From positions 1 through 10,631 of the forward strand of contig JAGHCL010000075.1 in NCBI GenBank assembly GCA_021160485.1: 10,631 bases of DNA, written 5' to 3'. The translations under genes were made by a program, and so were the position numbers. Shown piece after piece: positions 7,296 through 10,631 of this stretch; position 1 is the stretch's first letter, and every line of letters starts with the position of its first letter. This DNA is from Candidatus Desulfofervidaceae bacterium (GTDB taxonomy: Bacteria > Desulfobacterota > Desulfofervidia > Desulfofervidales > Desulfofervidaceae). The notes beneath the pieces are model-generated. The model saw only the letters and a list, made by a program, of their open reading frames with translations. It was not told the origin of the DNA and searched no databases.

Positions 7296-8702
7296 CTACG
7301 TATTTCTCAGAGCCTTTTCAATACGAGCTTTTATCCATTGAGAGGGAAGGAAAGAAAGAATTTTATGTAATTCAGGACCGCTTCTGCGCCCTGTGAGGGC
7401 TAGACGTAGAGGCAACATAAGTTTACGCCCCTTTAATCCTGTTTTTTGCTGGATTTTTTTAAATATTTCATCGTATTTTTGAGGTGTTATGTCAAATTCT
7501 TTATAAAATACATTAAGCACAGTTTTGGCTTCATCCTGTTTTAAAATATGTATAACCTCATCTGTCAATTCAAGTTCAGCTTGGCTAAAGATTGGCCAAA
7601 ACTCTTTTATTCCCTTCAATGTTTCTATGTTCTCTCTGATGAGAGCTATAATTTCTTCAACCTTATTTCTATCTTTAATATCTGCTGGCAAAAATGGTCT
7701 GACATGGTCTAATATCGTTTCTGGAGGTAGAGCACGCAAAAAGTGCTTATTAATCCACAGCAAACGTTTATGATCAAAAACCGCATTACCTCTACCCATT
7801 TTGCTTAAATCAAATTGAGCTATAAGGGCTTCTTTATCTAAAATCTCTTTTTTACCACCTGTGCCAATAGTAGCCAGATAATAAAATAATGCTTCTGGCA
7901 AAAATCCTTCTCTTCTGTATTCTTCTACCGAAACCGCACCGTGACGTTTACTCAATTTGCTTCTATCGGCCCCTAAGAGTAAAGGATGATGGGCAAACTC
8001 AGGGCGGGCAAGACCTAGAGCCTCATAGAGTAAAATCTGGCAGGCAGTGTTGGCCAGATGATCCTCACCCCTGATTACATGGCTGATTTGCATCAGGGCA
8101 TCATCTATAACCACCGCAAAGTTATAGGCAGGCAAACCATTAGAACGAACAATGACAAAATCACCTATATCACCAGCATAAAAACGCATTTTCCCTTTAA
8201 GTAAATCTGTGAATTCTACTACTTCGTCAGGCACAATAAACCTGATTGTCGGCCTTCTTCCTTCGGCCTCGTAGCGTCTGCGTTTGGTTTCGGTTAAATG
8301 ACGGCATTTACCAGAATACCTGGGAGGATGACCCTGGGCCAGACATAGTTTCCTTTCCGCCTCCAATTCCTCTTGCGAGCAATAACAGTAATATGCCCTC
8401 CCCTGCTCTAACAGTTTTTTGAGGTAATGCTGATAAATTTCCAGCCTTTCTGATTGGCGATATGGAGCAAATGGGCCACCTTCATCCGGGCCTTCATCCC
8501 AGCTTAGCCCAAGCCATTTCAGGTTTTCTTTTAATTGCTGTTCATATTCGGGAGAAGACCTCTCTTTATCTGTATCTTCTATCCGCAGAACAAATTTACC
8601 TTTAAGTTGCCGGGCAAATAACCAGTTAAAAATAGCCGTGCGGGCATTACCCAGATGCAACTTTCCTGTGGGACTAGGAGCAAAGCGCACACGGACAGAC
8701 AT
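7296..8702 (-). CDS. gltX: Glutamate--tRNA ligase
   Basis: Class I aminoacyl-tRNA synthetase of 468 residues that charges tRNA-Glu. The HIGH-like motif is HLGN (16-19), inside FAPSPTGKLHLGNARTA. The KMSKS-like loop is KLSKR (249-253), preceded by GADRS. A zinc-binding knuckle is complete: Cys106-x-Cys108, 24 residues, then Cys133-x-His135, the same spacing as in the E. coli enzyme. The anticodon-binding helical domain follows and the length is normal. Whether it is discriminating (Glu only) or also charges tRNA-Gln cannot be judged here. ATG 8702 has GAGGT six bases upstream. The gene lies 27 bases downstream of the cysteine-cluster gene on the same strand and is probably transcribed with it. 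Confidence 0.97.
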   Translation of the reverse strand: MSVRVRFAPSPTGKLHLGNARTAIFNWLFARQLKGKFVLRIEDTDKERSSPEYEQQLKENLKWLGLSWDEGPDEGGPFAPYRQSERLEIYQHYLKKLLEQGRAYYCYCSQEELEAERKLCLAQGHPPRYSGKCRHLTETKRRRYEAEGRRPTIRFIVPDEVVEFTDLLKGKMRFYAGDIGDFVIVRSNGLPAYNFAVVIDDALMQISHVIRGEDHLANTACQILLYEALGLARPEFAHHPLLLGADRSKLSKRHGAVSVEEYRREGFLPEALFYYLATIGTGGKKEILDKEALIAQFDLSKMGRGNAVFDHKRLLWINKHFLRALPPETILDHVRPFLPADIKDRNKVEEIIALIRENIETLKGIKEFWPIFSQAELELTDEVIHILKQDEAKTVLNVFYKEFDITPQKYDEIFKKIQQKTGLKGRKLMLPLRLALTGRRSGPELHKILSFLPSQWIKARIEKALRNT

Positions 8703-8729
8703 TATTTTACCTCTTCTTAAAAACTGTCT

Positions 8730-9443
8730 TTATTTTTGTATTTCAAAGATGGGTTCTCCCAAAATGGCAAACCTTACCCAGTCAAAGGCAAATTTTAAAA
8801 GCTCTGTTTCGTTTTCTTTTATTCTTTGCCATCTTTCCTGAGGAATTTTGAGTCGTTTCAGGAAGGGACTTTCTTTAACGAACATTTTGAATCTATCAAT
8901 GTTATAACAGGCCATATAAAACATTTGCCAGGGTTCGCCTTTAAGTAAGGTTATTCTCTCCCAACCCTTGCTGTTGGTTACTTCCCTGTAAGCCTTTTCC
9001 ATTTCTAAATAGGGATTTAATCCCTGATCTTTTTTCCATTCACTTACCGTCCACTCTCGTTTTTCTTCAAATCCCTGGCAAAAAGGAAATTTTATCAAGC
9101 GATATTTACCGTCTTCTTCTGTTTGTTCTACTGGATATGCCCGGCAGGGCCATGGTCTATCCGCATAAATAGTGCAACCTTCAGCCGTGACAAAAGGACA
9201 GGATTTTTTTTCATCGTCTTGCATCTTTAATAACACCACCGGTAATCCCTTCTGTCCTTTTCGGGGTAGAGTATATTTGATCAAAAATTCTTCTGAAGAA
9301 ATACCCAAGGCATTTTTCATTCTTAAAACATCATAAGGTAAAAGCCAGATATTTACTTCATGGCAACACTGGGTGTAACAAGAGAGCCCTTTATGACAAG
9401 CAAACTGAAATTTACTTTCTTCAGTAAGTGTCTCCTCAGACAT
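8730..9443 (-). CDS. YkgJ-family cysteine-cluster protein (putative metal-binding)
   Basis: A 237-residue protein with the CxxCxxCC-type cluster of the YkgJ/UPF0153 group, which is thought to bind zinc or iron; the biological role is not known. The N-terminal cysteines are Cys16, Cys22, Cys26 and Cys27 (x5 and x3 spacing), in the context FACHKGLSCYTQCC. They are followed by LPYDVLRMKNALG and SSEEFLIKYT. A second set follows in CPF, GCTIYADRP and CRAYP, the usual block of this family. This longer version with PYDVLRMK is one I associate with Desulfobacterota and related groups. No signal peptide is seen, so it is likely cytoplasmic. The frame can be extended 17 residues upstream to 9494, but ATG 9443 with GGAGG seven bases before it is the better start. 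It is followed closely by gltX. Confidence 0.88.
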   Translation of the reverse strand: MSEETLTEESKFQFACHKGLSCYTQCCHEVNIWLLPYDVLRMKNALGISSEEFLIKYTLPRKGQKGLPVVLLKMQDDEKKSCPFVTAEGCTIYADRPWPCRAYPVEQTEEDGKYRLIKFPFCQGFEEKREWTVSEWKKDQGLNPYLEMEKAYREVTNSKGWERITLLKGEPWQMFYMACYNIDRFKMFVKESPFLKRLKIPQERWQRIKENETELLKFAFDWVRFAILGEPIFEIQK

Positions 9444-9450
9444 TCTTTCG

Positions 9451-9455
9451 CCTCC
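9451..9455 (-). promoter_or_regulatory. Ribosome binding site that fixes the start of the cysteine-cluster gene
   Basis: The - strand reads AGGAGG, seven bases, then ATG 9443. It supports this start over an upstream in-frame one at 9494, whose extra residues do not resemble the family. Confidence 0.75.
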
Positions 9456-9584
9456 TTTTAATTTTGGGCCTGAGCTTAACAAAATTAGGAGCACTTGTGA
9501 AGACCTGGGAGACTAAAAAGCAGAGAAGGTTTATTTTTAATTTTTTAGTTTTGGAAACAGGAAGTCTGAATATTAACTAGTAGT

Positions 9585-9624
9585 TGGTGACTTGTGATTA
9601 ATCAAAACCATCTCCTAGTCACCA
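9585..9624. repeat. 8-bp inverted repeat in the 200-bp gap
   Basis: TGGTGACT (9585-9592) and AGTCACCA (9617-9624) are perfect inverted copies separated by 24 bases. The spacer contains the palindrome GATTAATC (9596-9603). The rest of the gap 9444-9650 holds only the ribosome binding site above and A/T tracts; no gene is seen. There is no U-run directly after the second arm on either strand, so this is not a standard terminator. It could be a weak operator-like site or the relic of a small repeat. Confidence 0.4.
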
Positions 9625-9650
9625 TTTTGGTATTAGTTTTTTTTAAGTTT

Positions 9651-10271
9651 CTAACGCTTAATATAACTCTGGGCAATGACATTTTTAGGATCCAAAATCA
9701 GGATATTGTTAAATATAACATAGGCCTTTTCCTTTTTGCCCTGAGCATTTAAAGCAAGAGCTAACTCCGTCAAAAAATTGACATCACTAGGATATAAGGT
9801 CAGCATCTTTCTATCTACCTTCTCAGCCAAATCATATTTTTTCTGCATCCGCAAGGCGATAGAGAGACGCAGGTTGCCGTAATAATTGTAATAATCTATG
9901 GTTAAAATTTTATACATGAGTGCCTCTACTTCTGACCATTTTCCTTGTGCCATGAGGGAGAGTGAAAGACCCAGCATTGCTTCAATAGAGCCAGGTATGG
10001 CTTTCAAGGCTGCTTTATAATGTGAACGGGCGTTGGCATATTTGCCCCATAGGTAATAAAGCCATCCTAAGCGTAAGTTTACGGTATATGTGTTTGGATA
10101 ATTTTTATAAACTAGCATTAAAGACTTGATGGCATCTTTATAATTTCCCATTTTTTCGTAATTATAGGAATCATGATAACTCCTTTTTATCTCTGCCTCC
10201 TTGAGAGCAAAGATATTTGTAGAAAAAAGTAATACCACTATAAATATGGCTATTTGCCCTATCCTTTTCAT
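9651..10271 (-). CDS. Exported tetratricopeptide-repeat protein
   Basis: A 206-residue protein with a typical Sec signal peptide: MKR, then a hydrophobic core (residues 7-16), and a likely cut after Ala22 (NIFA). The mature part is made almost wholly of about five TPR helix pairs. Each has the pattern of small and aromatic residues and a closing proline, for example GNYKDAI, GKYANARSHYKAAL, GKWSEVEAL, KKYDLAEK and GKKEKAYVIF. TPRs mediate protein-protein contact, and this one would act in the periplasm. I prefer ATG 10271 to the ATG at 10277, because GGAG abuts the latter but lies six bases from the former. The ribosome binding site overlaps the stop of the upstream beta-barrel gene, so the two are translated from one message and probably work together. 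The partner process is unknown; surface polysaccharide export or outer-membrane assembly are only possibilities. Confidence 0.85.
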   Translation of the reverse strand: MKRIGQIAIFIVVLLFSTNIFALKEAEIKRSYHDSYNYEKMGNYKDAIKSLMLVYKNYPNTYTVNLRLGWLYYLWGKYANARSHYKAALKAIPGSIEAMLGLSLSLMAQGKWSEVEALMYKILTIDYYNYYGNLRLSIALRMQKKYDLAEKVDRKMLTLYPSDVNFLTELALALNAQGKKEKAYVIFNNILILDPKNVIAQSYIKR

Positions 10272-10281
10272 ACCCATCTCC

Positions 10282-10631
10282 TTAGAAATTTGTGCCTACG
10301 GTAATCGTAAACACAGTTTGTTTTACCGTGTCTGAATAACCAACGTGTTTAAGCCAATCGTTAGTTAAATTAAATGCCAGTCTTAAACCGTTTTTAAAGG
10401 TATAACCCACTTCTATACCTAATCCTCCCTTGTATTTATCAGCCAGGTTATAAACGACAAAACCCGCATTCTTCACTGCATATATTTGTTCTCCCACCCA
10501 GGCATGAGCCTTGGCGTCAAAGGCACGATAATAATAATTTAAAGACTGCTCAAAGGAAAAGAAATTATCTTTGCTTAGTCCCAGATTCTTGTCCTTATGG
10601 ATGTAATAAAATTTGCTCTCTGTATAAAGAG
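10282..10631 (-). CDS. Outer-membrane beta-barrel protein, C-terminal part (5' end outside window)
   Basis: The - strand frame is open from the window edge to the stop at 10282, giving the last 116 residues or so of a longer protein. It shows short alternating polar and hydrophobic strands rich in Tyr, Phe and Gly (SLNYYYRAF, GGLGIEVGYTF, GLRLAFNLTN). It ends in a strand TVFTITVGTNF whose last residue is Phe. A C-terminal aromatic residue with alternating hydrophobic positions is the signal used by the BAM machinery to insert barrels. An in-frame GTG at 10497 is internal and not the start. The family cannot be named from this part. It is followed directly by the exported TPR gene, which fits a two-part envelope system. 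Confidence 0.7.
   Translation of the reverse strand, partial: LYTESKFYYIHKDKNLGLSKDNFFSFEQSLNYYYRAFDAKAHAWVGEQIYAVKNAGFVVYNLADKYKGGLGIEVGYTFKNGLRLAFNLTNDWLKHVGYSDTVKQTVFTITVGTNF

Overview
The window is a 10.6 kb piece of an A+T-rich, gene-dense chromosome from a Gram-negative bacterium. Gram-negative is supported by a predicted outer-membrane beta-barrel C-terminus and an exported TPR protein at the right end. The order fabF - rpiB - glyA - dCMP deaminase is one I associate with Desulfobacterota and related anaerobes. An aspartate dehydrogenase in place of L-aspartate oxidase also suits an anaerobe. The taxonomic placement is inference. Apart from the sir2 scar the genes look like stable housekeeping genes, and no transposase, phage gene, tRNA, rRNA or CRISPR array is visible.

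Left block (1-2578, + strand): the 3' end of fabF, then one long frame that joins a complete ribose-5-phosphate isomerase B to a complete serine hydroxymethyltransferase, then a dCMP/cytidine deaminase family gene. All are packed within a few bases of each other, so they are probably one operon. It links fatty-acid elongation, pentose phosphates, one-carbon units and dUMP supply for thymidylate.

Middle block (2678-7281): nadX and nadA run on the - strand as a two-gene NAD biosynthesis operon. Back to back with them, separated by only about 50-60 bp of overlapping promoters, lies a tryptophan-rich gene on the + strand that I do not recognise. Its predicted mRNA would be practically leaderless. 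After it comes a gap that holds the two ends of a Sir2-type NAD-dependent deacylase gene with the whole middle missing, a deletion scar of about 180 bp. An adenosine-type deaminase of the amidohydrolase superfamily (MtaD/SAH deaminase group) follows.

Right block (7296-10631, - strand): a YkgJ-like cysteine-cluster protein gene lies upstream of gltX (glutamyl-tRNA synthetase), probably co-transcribed. Further upstream, after a 200 bp gap with an inverted repeat, is a pair encoding the C-terminal part of an outer-membrane beta-barrel and a secreted TPR protein.

The most unusual items are the sir2 deletion scar, the RpiB-GlyA fusion, and the unrecognised Trp-rich protein with its compact divergent promoter.
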